NCBI GenBank assembly: GCA_039545315.1
Contig: BCIM01000001.1
Span: 3,133,783 to 3,197,782 of the forward strand
Source: Kondoa malvinella
Lineage: Eukaryota; Basidiomycota; Agaricostilbomycetes; Agaricostilbales; Kondoaceae
Direction: 5' to 3'
Length of the DNA: 64,000 nucleotides
Shown here: positions 1 through 11,976 of the stretch, one piece after another
Layout of the letters: the number at the start of each line of letters is the position of its first letter
How positions within the stretch are numbered: position 1 is the stretch's first letter
Position numbers and translations under genes: made by a program
Notes under the pieces: model-generated
Databases searched by the model: none
Told to the model about the DNA's origin: nothing
The model's input: only the letters and a program-made list of their open reading frames with translations

Positions 1-978
1 ACGACTCAAGCTGCTCCAAGCAATGCTTCTCCTTCTAATGCATACATAAAGAACAAACAGAGCATTCGAGAGAAAGAGGCAGCAAGAGCAGCGAGCGGAA
101 TCTTCCCCACTACCTAGTTTGAGTTCCAGCTCGAACTCAAGCTCGTCACTTCCGCCTACCAGCAAGCTTGTGGTCAAGCCCCGAGTCTCGCAAGAACGAT
201 CTCTAAATCCCTCTACTTCGACAGCACCGCAATCATCGAGCCAGGTTCACCCTCGCTCGTCTTCTACATTCGCCGCTCCAACACCCCAAGCATCCGGCTC
301 GCAAAGGAACACGCAGAGAGAACATATTCAGGACAGGGCTCCTTGTATCGATATACCTGACTCACCAGCCGAAGACTCGCCTGAATCCTTTGGAAACGAA
401 TCCATTGTCTCTGTATTGAATGAGTTAAGAAATGGCTTGCGTGATAAAACAGGCAAAGCGCTGTATGCAGTCTTTCTTGCGTTAGTGACATCTAGCTGAC
501 TGCTGAAGCAGGTCAGATATTGGCATCACACAAGCAGATCATCTACGTCTTTTCAGCGGTCCAGGACGGCCTTTGTTGCCGGCTTTCATCACCAAGATAT
601 CTGGTCTTAGTCCTCTTGTACGAGGCCAGCTTACCAGCATTATCGATCAATGGCTGCAAACCTATATTTTCGCTCCTCTCGATATCATGCCTATGGACAA
701 CTTGAGCGAGTGCTTGAATGATTTACTACCTGGATTAGGCGATGATCCAACAGTGGTCGATTTCGTGTGAGCTCACTATAACCTATGCTGAGCTTCTCTG
801 ATTTCGAAGCAGCACGAAAATGGACTTTGAGGATAGTAAAGACTTTATAAAGCTCGATAGCGCCTTATGGCTTTTCATTCAAGAACAAGGAGAATGGCAG
901 GCTCATCGATTACCTGCTTACCTCAAGATGATATTAGTTACGGTCGTCGAGAAGGACATCCAGAAGCGGGGAGTATGA
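1..978 (+). CDS. Unrecognised protein, copy 1 of a tandem paralogue pair (5' end outside window)
   Basis: I do not recognise this family. The gene is the left-hand member of a tandem pair with the gene at 1502-3081. Readable exons are about 50-462, 512-766 and 813-978 (stop TGA 976-978), with introns GTATGC..GCAG and GTGAGC..GCAG. The middle exon is 255 nt in both copies and the shared module reads around GITQADHLRLFSG, then LSECLNDLLPGLGDD, then FEDSKDF.KLDS. The first half is Ser/Pro-rich low complexity. The frame used is closed by a stop at 47-49, and another frame is open over 1-114, so an acceptor near 117 or a frameshift must lie there; the upstream sequence is missing. Codon-level similarity to copy 2 in three exons makes the coding call good; the function is unknown. 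Confidence 0.6.
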
Positions 979-1501
979 CAGAGTAGGCGAGACCGGTTGC
1001 GAAGGTCTCTGTCCGTTGCTATTACAAGTTGAGCTGTAAGTGTCTTTCATTCATGTGGAGAGTAGACTGGCTGATGCTGCTTCAGTCACATCAGCACCGC
1101 TTCATGCATCAGAAGCAGGTTTAAAGCGTAACAAGTAACGGTCGATAAGGCTTTAAGTAATCTCTCTCTCTCTCTCTCTCTCGCAAATTACGGTGCTGAG
1201 CCTTCAGGCAGGGCAGTCAGGGGGGCACCGTGTGCAGCCAAGACAGCACCGTCAACAGCATCAGTATTGCAGCATGTCCCTTCGTTGAGCTCAAGAAGCA
1301 AAGGGCAGATGTAGATAGTGGCTCCTGTTGAGATCTACTGTAGAGGACGTCTTCGCATTCACGTTGATACACCTCGTCATTGCGTTGACTCTTTTGTCCC
1401 GGGCAGTCAACCTCGCTGACTTCGCTCGCAAGGGCACACATGCTGCCTGCGAGTAGCTGAAGACTCCGGTGCAACCTCCCCGGCCAGCTAGCAAGGTCGT
1501 G
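979..1501. other. Intergenic region between the tandem paralogues
   Basis: About 520 bases separate the stop of copy 1 from the first ATG of copy 2. Apart from a CT microsatellite at 1161-1182 I see no gene. It probably holds the terminator of copy 1 and the promoter of copy 2. Confidence 0.5.
1161..1182 (+). repeat. CT dinucleotide microsatellite
   Basis: Eleven perfect TC units sit in the intergenic region upstream of copy 2. Pyrimidine tracts of this kind are common in fungal promoters, but no role is shown here. Confidence 0.9.
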
Positions 1502-3081
1502 ATGCGTAGTTACAGCAACGCTAGTTACAGCGCAGTCGACGCTATTGCATGGTTCAAGAGCTTTCTCTCGACTTCGCCTTCAAAAGCCGCTATACGCGTC
1601 GTGTACTGCAAGAAATGTGCGAACCCGCTCCTAGAACACTTGACAGTGGACGCCAACAAGCCAGACTATGAACTCATCTTTCACTACCTCTTTCTCGATG
1701 TACACAATCATCATTACAAGGACTGCACCTTCAGCGAGGTCTCGGAACAAGGCGAAGACATTGAGGTGCTGAGACGGCGCATCAGTGGTGAAATTGTCGT
1801 CTTCCTTCAGCTCTATGGCCTGCCCAATCCAGATCTAGGCAGAATAAAGGATCTGCCTTCTGTATGCGCCAACTCTCCAGGTGATGCTGCGAGTCGGCCG
1901 AAGAGAAAGAGACGAGCAACTTTACGATTGGATGCAACACCCCCGCAAGCTCACTGTTCTAAGCCAAAGACTGCAGCGGAAGACGAAGAGCGTAGCACAA
2001 GTACTTTTTCGCCAATCATTAGTCCTTATCGTAATTGGAAATCGAGCATTCGAAAACATAAAAGGCAACAAAAGCAACAAGACGAGGCAGATAGAGCGCA
2101 TGACTCGTCGTCATCACTCTCAAGTCTCTCTCCAAGTCCAGAACCAGAAACTTCATCCCCTCCTTTGTCGCCCAGCTCAAACACTGTGGCGCCAAATGCT
2201 TCCGTCATGCCGCGACGTGCGTCAATCCGTCCAGCTTCATCTCCTCAACCTCCGCCTCGACCAGCTACTCAAGATGGTCGCTCTCACAACACTGCTTTCT
2301 ACGTCGACGTTCCTGCTTCAATTGTCGCCATGCTAAATGGCCTAAGTCGAGCTTTAGGAGACAAAGCTGAAAAGGCATTGTATGTGCTAGTCGGTACAAT
2401 TTTACAGCGGTCTGATTCTGCCTAGATTGGACGCTGGTATCACCCAAACAGATCATCTTCGCCTCTTTAGCGGTCAAGACAATACTTTATGGTCAACCTT
2501 TGTCGCAAAAGTAGAAGGACTCGGTCCACTCGTCCGAGCTCAATTGACCTGCGCTGTTGTACCATGGCTACAGAAGCACACTTTCGCTCCTCTCGAAGTG
2601 ACGCCTTCTGAAAACATGAGTGAATGCCTGAATGGTTTCTTGAACGGGTTGGGTGATTCATCGCAGGTGGTTGATTTTGTGTGAGCAGACCTTGAGCTAT
2701 TCAATACAATGTGCTGATTCATTTATCAGTACCGAATTGGGTTTTGAGGATAGCAAGGATTTCATCAACCTCGATAGCGAGGTATGGAACTGTGTGCAAG
2801 AGCAGGCAGGGTGGAAAGCGCATCGTTTACCTGGCTATCTCAAGTTTGTTCTGGCAGAAGTGGTAGAGAGGGAGATTAGGAGTAGGGGTTTGTGGAGGTT
2901 TTTGGTTATGTCCGAGGGTTCTCGAGCTGGTTGGTTTTGGTTTTGGGTTCTCGTGGGTGTCAATGTATCAGGAGCGAATGTATCAACATGCAAGCAGAGC
3001 CGCCCCTCTATCTCCTGCTCCTCTCTCGCATGCCTCGTCAAGATCCGGGTCGGCCCGGCCTTCGAACACTATTCGACTTGA
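1502..3081 (+). CDS. Unrecognised protein, copy 2 of a tandem paralogue pair
   Basis: Exons: 1502-2379, 2426-2680 and 2730 onward, with donors GTATGT and GTGAGC. The first ATG in frame is 1502. The N-terminal part has a small Cys/His region (a CKKC pair followed by HNHHYKDC), then a basic stretch near residue 185 (KHKRQQKQQ) and a Ser/Pro-rich linker. The C-terminal module (TQTDHLRLFSG, then GLGPLVRAQL, then MSECLNGFLNGLGD, then FEDSKDFINLDS) matches copy 1 with the same exon borders and an identical 255-nt middle exon. Copy 1 stops soon after the conserved EKDIQKRG; here the frame runs on through a Trp-rich tail to 3081, so the real 3' end may involve another splice. The Cys/His and basic segments hint at nucleic-acid or protein binding, but this is inference. 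Confidence 0.6.
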
Positions 3082-3522
3082 CGAAAAGTCTTGAGATTTT
3101 GAGACCACCAAGCTAATCTGTGAGTTGCCATTCCTGCCCTCCTCTCTCTCCTTGCATGTGCTTGGTGTGGAACAATCCGTGCGCTTCGAAGACTGGAGGC
3201 GAGAATTTTCGACATGAGCAAAATCGGCTGCATGAACTTTTGGCATCAAGCGTAGCTTCCTGCGCCAGCAGGGCAGAGCAATATCAAGGGCGGGCACAAG
3301 TCAGACTATAGCGGTATCATGAAGAACACGCATCATGGCATCGCAAGTCTGCCGACTTCAAGCATACAACAGAACCATCAAGCTTCTAAGCCATTCCAGC
3401 CTCTACTCTGCTCACAGTGCTGCCTCCTACTCGCCCATATCGCATACCTGTCTCCCAGCTTACTCAAAGTGTCGCTGTTGCAAGAATGAAAGCTGACTAT
3501 GTCTGTTGCTGTTTAGTTCAAC
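3082..3522. other. Intergenic region / RPL32 promoter
   Basis: About 440 bases with short open frames but no convincing gene. It contains pyrimidine-rich stretches and should hold the strong promoter and 5' leader of the ribosomal protein gene that starts at 3523. Confidence 0.5.
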
Positions 3523-4127
3523 ATGGTCACTAAGCCAATCGTCAAGAAGAGAACCAAGAAGTTCACCAGGCATCAGGTCAGCTCTAAGATCATGCCCCTT
3601 GCGATTTCTTTTGCTAACGCGTTTTTATAGTCTGACCGATGTATGTTGGGCTATATAGAATTTTCCCTTGCAAACACTGAGATCGTTGAACAGACCCCGG
3701 TCTTGCCAAGAGCTCATGGAGGAAGCCAAAGGGTGTAAGTAGTAGTGCTGGATGGCCATTATAATTAGCTTATATGCCTCTTTCGATAGATTGACAACAG
3801 AGTGAGAAGGAGGTTCAAGGGACAGCGTGTGATGCCAAAGATTGGGTACGCTATACATGAGAGACACACGAGCAGACGGGCTGACAGGTGATGCACAGTT
3901 ACGGATCCAACAAGGCCACCAAGCACCTAATGCCAAACGGCCTCAAAAAGTTCCTCGTCAGCAACCCAGCTCAAGTCGATCTCCTCATGATGCACAACAA
4001 GACTTTCGCAGCAGAGATTGCCCACAACGTATCAGCGGTCAAGCGTATTGCCATTTGCGAAAAGGCAAAGGTTTTGGGCATCAAGGTCACCAATGCTGGC
4101 GGTCGTGTCAGGACTGAGGAGCAGTAG
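3523..4127 (+). CDS. RPL32: 60S ribosomal protein L32 (eL32)
   Basis: Structural protein of the large cytosolic ribosomal subunit. Exons 3523-3576, 3631-3640, 3694-3734, 3790-3845 and 3899-4127 give 129 residues, the usual size for eL32. The product begins [18 protein letters not shown] and continues with the family signatures [29 protein letters not shown] and HNVSAVKR. All four introns are GT-AG and 44-55 nt long, and the second exon is only 10 nt. Dense short introns at the 5' end are typical of fungal ribosomal protein genes. The OGT gene follows on the same strand, its ATG 158 nt after this stop, so the spacer must hold both terminator and promoter. Identification is certain; exact splice borders are by frame and motif. 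Confidence 0.97.
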
Positions 4128-4285
4128 ACGATCAGTGGTGCAATGCATGACTAGGACTAGCCTTTGTACTCTCTGCTTCCTTTTGAGCGGCTTGATGCCC
4201 GATTCGCTTTCTCGTCACTTCAGCCAAGTAGTGTTTTTCCTTGAACCGCGCATGGGTCACAGCGCTTGAACAATATCCGTGTAGC

Positions 4286-7200
4286 ATGAGCTATTCCGAC
4301 GCAAACAGGCCACCAAATAATGGAGGCCAACAAGTTTCCCGACCTGGCTATCCTGCTCCGCTGCAAAGACAGCAACAGCAAGCGCAAATGATGCTTGGCT
4401 CTGAATCTGCCATGACCCAACCTGGTTCAGCTGGAATGCATCCACAGCAAACACAGGGTGGGAGAAGGTCGAGTAGTGGTCATCAGCATTCGTACGTCAA
4501 AACCTGGCAAGCTCCGCGCGAACTGACTTGTACTCCTTGTAGTCTCGTCTCTAACCTACCTCCGACCACGCAATTCCCTCTGCTTCCGCCCGAGCTACCA
4601 GCGCCTGGCCAAGTGCATCAAAATGTAGCGCAGATGCAGTCAATACTGAACATGCCGCCTGCGCTACTACATAAACTAGCTCGGTCAAACAGCACAGGCG
4701 AACAGCAGAATTTAGTCCGAAACGCCCACGTTGAACCTTACCTACCCTCTATGCGACTGCCTCCGCCTTCACCATCAGATGAACCTTGGCTGACTTCCGC
4801 TCCGACAAACGCAACGCATGCCGGTATACCTCATTTACTCAATCAGATCTTCAGCCCGCATACTTCTGGTATTCTCGCTATAGCTGAAGATCCAGTATCG
4901 CAACCTTTCCAGCCTATCTACAGTTCAATGGATGAATGGGTGGTGACTGAAGTCCGACATCTAGCGGAAAACACGCAGAATGTGGACCCGCAACATATGA
5001 ACATGGTCGCTGCGCAGTTGAAATCTTGGGCCATTGAAAAGCAAGAGGTCGAGGTCTCCAAAGCTGTTCTGGATGCGAAAGGAACGGCTGTCAATCTAGC
5101 TGCGGCTGCTGCTGCTCAGAAACGCGCAAGGCAGAACTCTGTTGGTCAGAACAGTCGATCTGGTCATTCTCCGTTGGCAGCAAACAACATGGTCATGCCT
5201 TCGTCCATCGATCTGTCAGCCTATGCTGAGCATTACAAGATGGAATTGAATGCCCACGCTCAAGGTTACTATTCGCAACTACATCGTGAAGCCCTCAAAC
5301 GTTTGACGGATGCCGAGCAAGACCAGTCACAACGTACTGCAGGTCCGTCCAACCAGCCAGGTCCAGCAGTCGATAGCAGCAAATTGGTCCGAGCTTCTGC
5401 CGTTGCCGCATTAACCGCCAATGTCCTCGCTGCCCAAGATATGGCCGCTGCCGCTGGCCAAACGCTTTCCAGCATGGGTGTCGATGTTCCGACTGTCGAA
5501 GCAAGCATGGCATCTCCATCATTCCAACATCAACAAAACGCTGTCAGCCCTCATATGCAGCGCTATCCCGGCTCTCAAGCAGCTCCTACGAGTGCGCCTT
5601 ATGTTCCAGCATCCTCAAGTCCATACAACTCTACACCGGTCGCTATCTCTGCCGCCCTAGGAGAACCTGCAGATGCGAAGGTTGTCCGCGTGGTGAATGA
5701 TGTTCAGGCCAACAATGGCTGCTCGATAGACGCTCGAGACTACTTGCTTCAATACGGTCATACAGCCTACTCTTCCGGAAGACAAGATGTTGATCTCTTA
5801 CCTCTACTTCATATGCTCGATAATCTTCATCCTGGTCATTGTCCGACTTTGCTGCTTTTGAGTTGTGTTTACTACTCGAAGGGTATCAAGGGTGATCTGC
5901 CACAAGAAGAAGGTCAGAAGATGTTGAGCATGAGCATTGCGATGAATCAGAAGATCTTGGAGATTGATAGGACTTATGTGAACCCGTTCGCTTTAAAACA
6001 AATGGCTTGACTGATGGATTCGTCGTAGGTTGAAGCTCTGAGCAACATTGGAACCACTTGTCGAGCGCTGGGCAAGAGCAAGGAGGCAGAGTACTATTGG
6101 TATGAAGCTATCAAAATTCGGCCGCATTACTTTGATAGCGTCGAGAATCTACGTGAGCATGGAAGAATATGCTGTCTCGTCGTCGTCGCTCATCTGATTC
6201 AACGATAGTTGGTGTCTTGTGCCATCCTCAGAATGGTGCAGCAAGTGGGAGTAGTGCTGCGGGACCTCGCTATACTGAAGCACTTCGGCTTTGTCAATAT
6301 ATCGAAGACCAGCTTTTTGGCGCAGAAGCTCCTCGACCGTACTCGCTTCCCAAATCTATACCTCTCAATCATATTCACCGCTTGCAGAACCTCTTTTACG
6401 CCAAAGGCAATCTTCAGTCTGCGCTTCAGCAGCCATTCTTGGCGAAGGACGAATACGAGAAGGGCATTGAAATTATGCTCTCAGCAAGCAAGAGTGTCTC
6501 TGGTGATGGCTCGCCCGTGGCTTATACTGTTGCTGAATTGCTCGTGGCTGCTGTCATGGTTGGTCTTGTGTTGATGGCACAACAAGGGCCTGGAACAAAA
6601 CAAGAATCTCGTCTATATATGGTTCTGGAGAAGCTCGGCATACCCAAACCTCTTCCTGGTCAACGAATTGCTGCTGTCGACTATCTGAAAGCTACTCACA
6701 AGAACGCCCCTCAGGTTCTCAGTGTGCTTCATCAATACGGAGGAGGTTTCGTACCGATGGTGTTGCTGTTCCCGACTGTCCTGCCTGAACTCAAACGTAT
6801 GCTCTTTGTCTCTTTCAAGGGCTACCTGCCTGCTATTCACTCTGCTACAACCACCTCGGATGACAGACGACGACAAGCTGCAACCGCCATCGAGCAGACT
6901 AGCCAGACTACCAGCACCCTTCTACTCACCTTGGCAAAAACCTATCAAGAAGCAATGTCAGCTCCTCAAGGTCAAGTGGCTCGCGATCTCGTACAAAAGG
7001 GCACACCGCCTCACTCATCTATTCTCCTCCCTCTGTACTATCTCGCCTTAGCATTACATCCTTCGCCGTCTACGTACAACAACCTTGGTATTCTCTTGTC
7101 CACTATTCCCGCTTCAGTCACAATCACTACTGCAAAAGGTTTGGAAACTGCTACCGGTCAAACACTAGCTATGGCCTACTACAAAGCCGGCCTTGAGAAA

Positions 7201-9810
7201 GATCCGAAACACCCTCACCTCTACACCAATTTGGGATCGCTTTTCAAAGACATGGGTCATCTTCAGCAGGCAATCTCAATGTATGAGAAGGCTGTAGAAT
7301 GCAACAGCACCTTTGACGTCGCCTTGGCCAATCTCGCGAATGCTATCAAAGATCTGGGTCATGTGCAAGAATCCATTCCCTGGTACTACAAGGCCGTCCA
7401 GATCAACCCAAACTTTCCAGAAGCTGTCTGTGGCTTGGTCAATGCGCTTGGCGGAGTGTGCGATTGGCACGGTCGTGGCGGTATCGGTGACGACCTGGCT
7501 GTGGGCAACAACAACGAAATGCTCGATCCGCGCGACCCAGCTCAAGTCGCCATAGCCAGAAATGGCTGGATGCCCAAGATCGTCGAATTGGTATCGACTC
7601 AATTGGCTACCGGCTCCCAATACGGCCGTGGTATCTTCAGGACTACAGGACCTAGCGCTCACTGGCTGAAGCACGCTTCTTATGCGCTTGGCTTGACTAT
7701 CGATACCATTTCGAAGCTTGCGCCGGCTTATGGTCAAGTCTTGAATGCAATTTACTCCGGGCAATTTCCTGCTACAAGCAACGAAGGCGGCGTCTTGATT
7801 CGACTCATAGAGCGCCTCATGCGCCGTACGCAACGACGTTGGTACATTGACACATACGGCAAAATCTCAAAATCGCAACAGCAATATTCTCGCATTCAAA
7901 TAGACCCTCAAACATCATCAGCATACCAAAGGCCCGTCCTTCCGCCTAATCTGTCGCTACCACCTGTGCCTACTGTCCTACCCTTCCATACATTCACATA
8001 CCCTTTGTCAGCACGACAGACCCGTTTGATATCCCATCGCAACGCGCTTCGCATATCTCACTCAACCCTCACTCAGCCGTGGCTGCCGTCTCATGTTTAT
8101 CCACCTCCGCCCCCTCCCTCGCCCAAATTGCACGTTGGCTACGTTTCGTCAGACTTCAATAACCATCCTCTGGCACATCTTATGCAGTCTGTCTTTGGCA
8201 TGCACGATCTTTCGCGCTTTGAGATTTTCTGCTATGCAACGACGGCTTCAGATGCTTCAGAATACCGGACCAAAATCTCGACAGAAGCTCAGCACTTTAT
8301 TGACGTGTCTGCTTGGTCCAATCAGCAGATTGTAGAGCAAGTTGTTCGCGATGGCATCCATATATTAGTCAATATGTGAGCCGTAACTCCGACTTTCTCG
8401 ATGTTTGCTGACTGTTGCGCAGGAATGGCTATACCAAAGGCGCTCGCAACGAGATCTTTGCTGCCCGACCTTGTCCAATCCAAATTCAACAGCTCATGGG
8501 CTTCGCTGGAACATTGGCTAGTGGCTGGTGCGACTGGATCTTGGCCGATAAAACCATCATACCGCCAGACACTGTTTCGTGCGAAGTCTGGCGCAAACGC
8601 CGACAGAGTCGACCCAACGCATTGGCTACAACCTCAGCGCTCACGTTTGAGGGCGATCTAGATCCAGAGGAAGAGTCGGATGAATGGAGCTACACCGAGA
8701 AGATCGCTTACGTGCCAAAGACCTACTTCGTGACAGATCATAAGCAAGGCTTCCGCGACGAGCTCCCGCAGCAAATTTCAGATCGACCAAGTGCTTGGAC
8801 CATTGATGAGCAGAGAAGGTGGCAGATGCGGCAAGAATTATTCCCTACGTGTCGCGATGACACTGTCATCTTCTGCTGCCTGAATCAGCTATATAAGGTA
8901 GGGCCTGTTCTGCTTTCGCTGTCAGATTAGCTCATGCTCTCTAAGATCGACCCTCTCATCTTCCGAACATGGCTCAACATCCTCGCCAAAGTGCCCAACT
9001 CGATACTTTGGCTCTTACGCTTCCCGGCTCCTGGCGAAGCGCATCTGAAGCAGACTGCAACTCAATGGGCCAATGAGGAAGTAGCTTCAAGGATAGTATT
9101 TACTGATGTATCGCCGGTGCGTGAATACATCTATGGCTCTAGCGAAGGCTCATGTTGTTCAGAAACAACTCCATATCGCGCGAGGTCGTATAGGCGATCT
9201 CTTCCTAGATTCCACCGAGGTACGGCCGCGCGTAAGCTGCGTGGGACCGAACTTGACACTCATACTGAATTTGCTCCAGGTCGGCGGTCACACGACAAGT
9301 GCAGAGTGAGTTTCGATTACACTATAAGGTTGTTGTTAGCTGAAGCAACGCAGTGTCCTTTGGTCCGGCACACCTGTCCTTACATACCCAAGGCACAAGC
9401 ACAAGCTTTGTTCGCGAGTAGCCGCCAGTATTGTCGCTTCGACCGGCTTTGGCGACCAGATGGTTGTCAACAGCATACAGCAATATGAAGATCGAGCCGT
9501 GCAGCTGGCAAACAGCTTGAAGTACACACCTGATCGCGTTGGCTCCGGCGAGCTCTATGAATTGAGGCGGAAGCTCTTCATGTCTCGAGAGGACTCTGCC
9601 TTGTTCGACACGCTTCAATGGACGAGAAATGCAGAGGTCCGTAATATCGGTATGCTGGCGCGGCCGTCAGCTGACGCTTGATGTTGATCTGAACAGAATG
9701 CATACGAAGAGATCTGGCGCCGCTGGACGGAAGGAACAGAATTTGAAGACTCTGCAGAATGGCAGAACTGCGTCGGCCCAGAGAAGGAGTCTGGTTGTAT
9801 CTATCTATAG
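4286..9810 (+). CDS. OGT: UDP-GlcNAc:protein O-GlcNAc transferase (GT41, TPR)
   Basis: Transfers GlcNAc from UDP-GlcNAc to Ser/Thr of intracellular proteins. The start is ATG 4286. Exons: 4286-4491, 4543-5977, 6029-6152, 6209-8375, 8423-8897, 8946-9116, 9163-9219, 9280-9305, 9354-9636, 9697-9810. A long Ala/Gln/Ser-rich N-terminus is followed by TPR units (VEALSNIGTTCRALGKSKEA; LYTNLGSLFKDMGHLQQAIS; VALANLANAIKDLGHVQES) and the split GT41 catalytic domain: [48 protein letters not shown] with the family Lys, VGGHTTSADVLWSGTPVLT. The first intron (4492-4542) is 51 nt and stop-free, so its retention would keep the frame. The donor at 9637 is GTCCGT. Ends 90 bases from the convergent LENG1-like gene. 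Family certain; N-terminal exon less so. Confidence 0.93.
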
Positions 9811-9900
9811 ACGGGCTGGAACCAAAACAAAGTATACATAGAAGAAACAAGTACATAGAGTTGTCAACATAGAAAACACTGTGTACATATGCGTAAGCGT

Positions 9901-11216
9901 TCAATGGTAGTACCGTTGCTTGCCATTATCCGACTGCCGCCTGCTTGAATGAGACTGTTCGTCCCAGCACTGACTCTGCCACCGATCACCATCTCTTCGT
10001 CGATGCGCGTCTCTCGTTTCTTCCTTGTTGAAGCCTTCAAAGTAGCCTGCGCTGTATTCACTTCGAGGTGTAGACGCAGGCGAGGCGAGTGCTTTCTTCC
10101 TAGCTGCTTCTGCCCGTAATGCTTGGGCTCGGGCTCGTTCCGCCTTGACTCTGTTTTGTGCTGCAGTATGAGCATCATCTTCATGTTTCGGCGGAGGAGG
10201 TGGCTTCATCGGTCCGTAATCGTCCTCTTGTTCCTCTTCCCGTTGTACTTGTTTGCCTTTCCGTCTATCGCGCAACATCGGCACAACAACATCCTCATCC
10301 TTTCTCAAGATCATCGGCGTTACATCCCACGGCCTTTCCCTGACCCGCTCCTGAGCTGCTTGAATATCGCTCCTCTTCTTCAGATAGCCATTCATCAAGC
10401 TCATAGGATCAGCCGAGCGTTTCAATTCCCCGTCCTTGAAGGTATCTTCCAGGATCTGATCTTGCGTCTTCCTGCGTTCCTTTGTAGAGCGCAAGTCTTT
10501 CGTAGAGTACCATGGATTAAGATCTGCGTTGTTTGCTTTATTCTTGCTACCTGAAGGAGCACAGACAAGATACATTGGAGCGACGCCAATTTGTTTCTCT
10601 AGCTTGGCTTGCTGGGCTGCTTTTTCTGCTAAGTAGTCTGCATTGCCTGGTAATGAAGAGTTGGCAGGAGTGACCTAGTAGACTTTTAGCTCAAGCGATA
10701 GAAAGGTGAGATAGACGTACGCCCTTCTCCATGTCTGCCCAGAAATTGATGTGTCCATCAAGCTCCTGACTAGCCTCAGCTTCAGGTCGGACAATAGACA
10801 CCCTGCTTTCTTCCTCCTTGTGCTTCTTGCCCTGCAGCTGGTTCTCCAACTCGACTTCGCCAACATCTTTAGCATTGCGTTTCCGCTTCTTTTCGCTCGC
10901 TGCTTTCTTTCGTAAAGACTCTAACCGAGCTTCTGCGTCCACAGCGAGGGTCTGATTAGCGTCCTTCTCTTCGGCAAGTCGAGCCAGCTCTTCATCTCGT
11001 CTGACTCGTTCGACGTTTTCCGCTTTGTAGGCTGTTACGGAGCATTAGCGAGCGCTTGGATGTGTCTCAGAGGGACGCACGATGATAGGATTTGTGACTA
11101 TTGCATCAGTCAGCGCGGGTAGCATGTCATCGAACGCAGCAGCGTACTGAGCCAAATGAAGCACCTGGAACACTGTCAGACGACTCTAGATGACTTGTTA
11201 GCGCTGTACGCACCAT
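9901..11216 (-). CDS. LENG1-like protein with N-terminal CIR_N domain
   Basis: Predicted nuclear, splicing-associated coiled-coil protein of 373 residues. Exons on the minus strand: 11216-11214 (only the ATG), 11164-11148 (17 nt), 11097-11081 (17 nt), 11031-10721 and 10674-9901; the sum is in frame. The rebuilt N-terminus reads MVLHLAHHKSYHPY followed by KAENVERVRRDEELARL, the classical CIR_N signature of LENG1/CIR/CWC25 proteins. Further on come a basic coiled coil, a GNADYLAEKAAQQ segment, the LENG1-type NPWYS motif and a charged tail. The two 17-nt exons and the isolated start codon would be missed by most gene finders. The match at the N-terminus across three introns makes the structure convincing; the exact role is inferred from the family. 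Confidence 0.85.
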
Positions 11217-11520
11217 GTTGAGCTGCTATAAGAGGCGTAGATGGCCTTCCAGAGGTAAGATTAATTCCGGCACAGGTTGCTTCTGGCCATGACCTAGAAA
11301 CTATACCCGTTCTGCGATACCGTTGCCTTGAAGCTATACCTGTGAATTGATGTACAATGTCTCATGGCCAGCTAGCGGTGCGGCCCCTAGCACTGCCTGC
11401 CTTCTGATATCGAACTTAGCCATGTTTGATGCATCCGTGCCAGGTGCAAGAAATAGTGTCCTTCTCTCTCGATGCATATTGTGGTAACGCACTGTACGCA
11501 CGATGCGGGTTTTGAGCTGC

Positions 11521-11560
11521 TACTGTTGCTGCCTTTGTGTTACTGTTGCTGCCTTTATGT
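11521..11560 (+). repeat. 20-bp direct tandem repeat, two copies
   Basis: Two adjacent units at 11521-11540 and 11541-11560 differ at one base (unit TACTGTTGCTGCCTTTGTGT). They lie in the shared upstream region of two divergent genes. Confidence 0.9.
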
Positions 11561-11976
11561 TTCTTTTTCTTTCAGCTGTCTCTCAATTTCCTGTCCTTTG
11601 GGCCTTTTCTTCTTGACGCCTGTGCATGAGTAGACTGATCTAGTTTGCTCTGGCCCGCTGCAATCATCCATCAATCCATAGCAGCCCCGCTGCGATCTCA
11701 TTCGTCTGATCGACGTCCAAGCAGGTCGGCTAAGCAGGACTGCAACAGATAAAGACACCAAGAGAGAATGCATGTTGGCGGACAGGAGAGGCTGAGTTAC
11801 TCTCTCCAGGGGTTCCGAAGAAGCAATGGTGTTCGAGTGGAAACTGGCCGTATTGTGGCTGTAAAAGTCAATGGAATCCTTCTAGTCGAACGGCGCAGAC
11901 CTGCCTTGCTAAAGCCTGCAAGGCTGATTGGGCAAAGAATGCTTATCTGACTGTAACACTGCTTAAACGGTTCAGG

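Noticed and set aside
7276..7833. 185-codon open frame on the minus strand
   Set aside because: It lies fully antisense to the well-supported catalytic/TPR exon of OGT and shows no family motif.
11555..11773. 72-codon minus-strand frame starting MHSLLVSLSVAVLL, like a secreted peptide
   Set aside because: Signal-peptide-like start but no conserved body, no splice context and a biased basic tail; cannot be supported.
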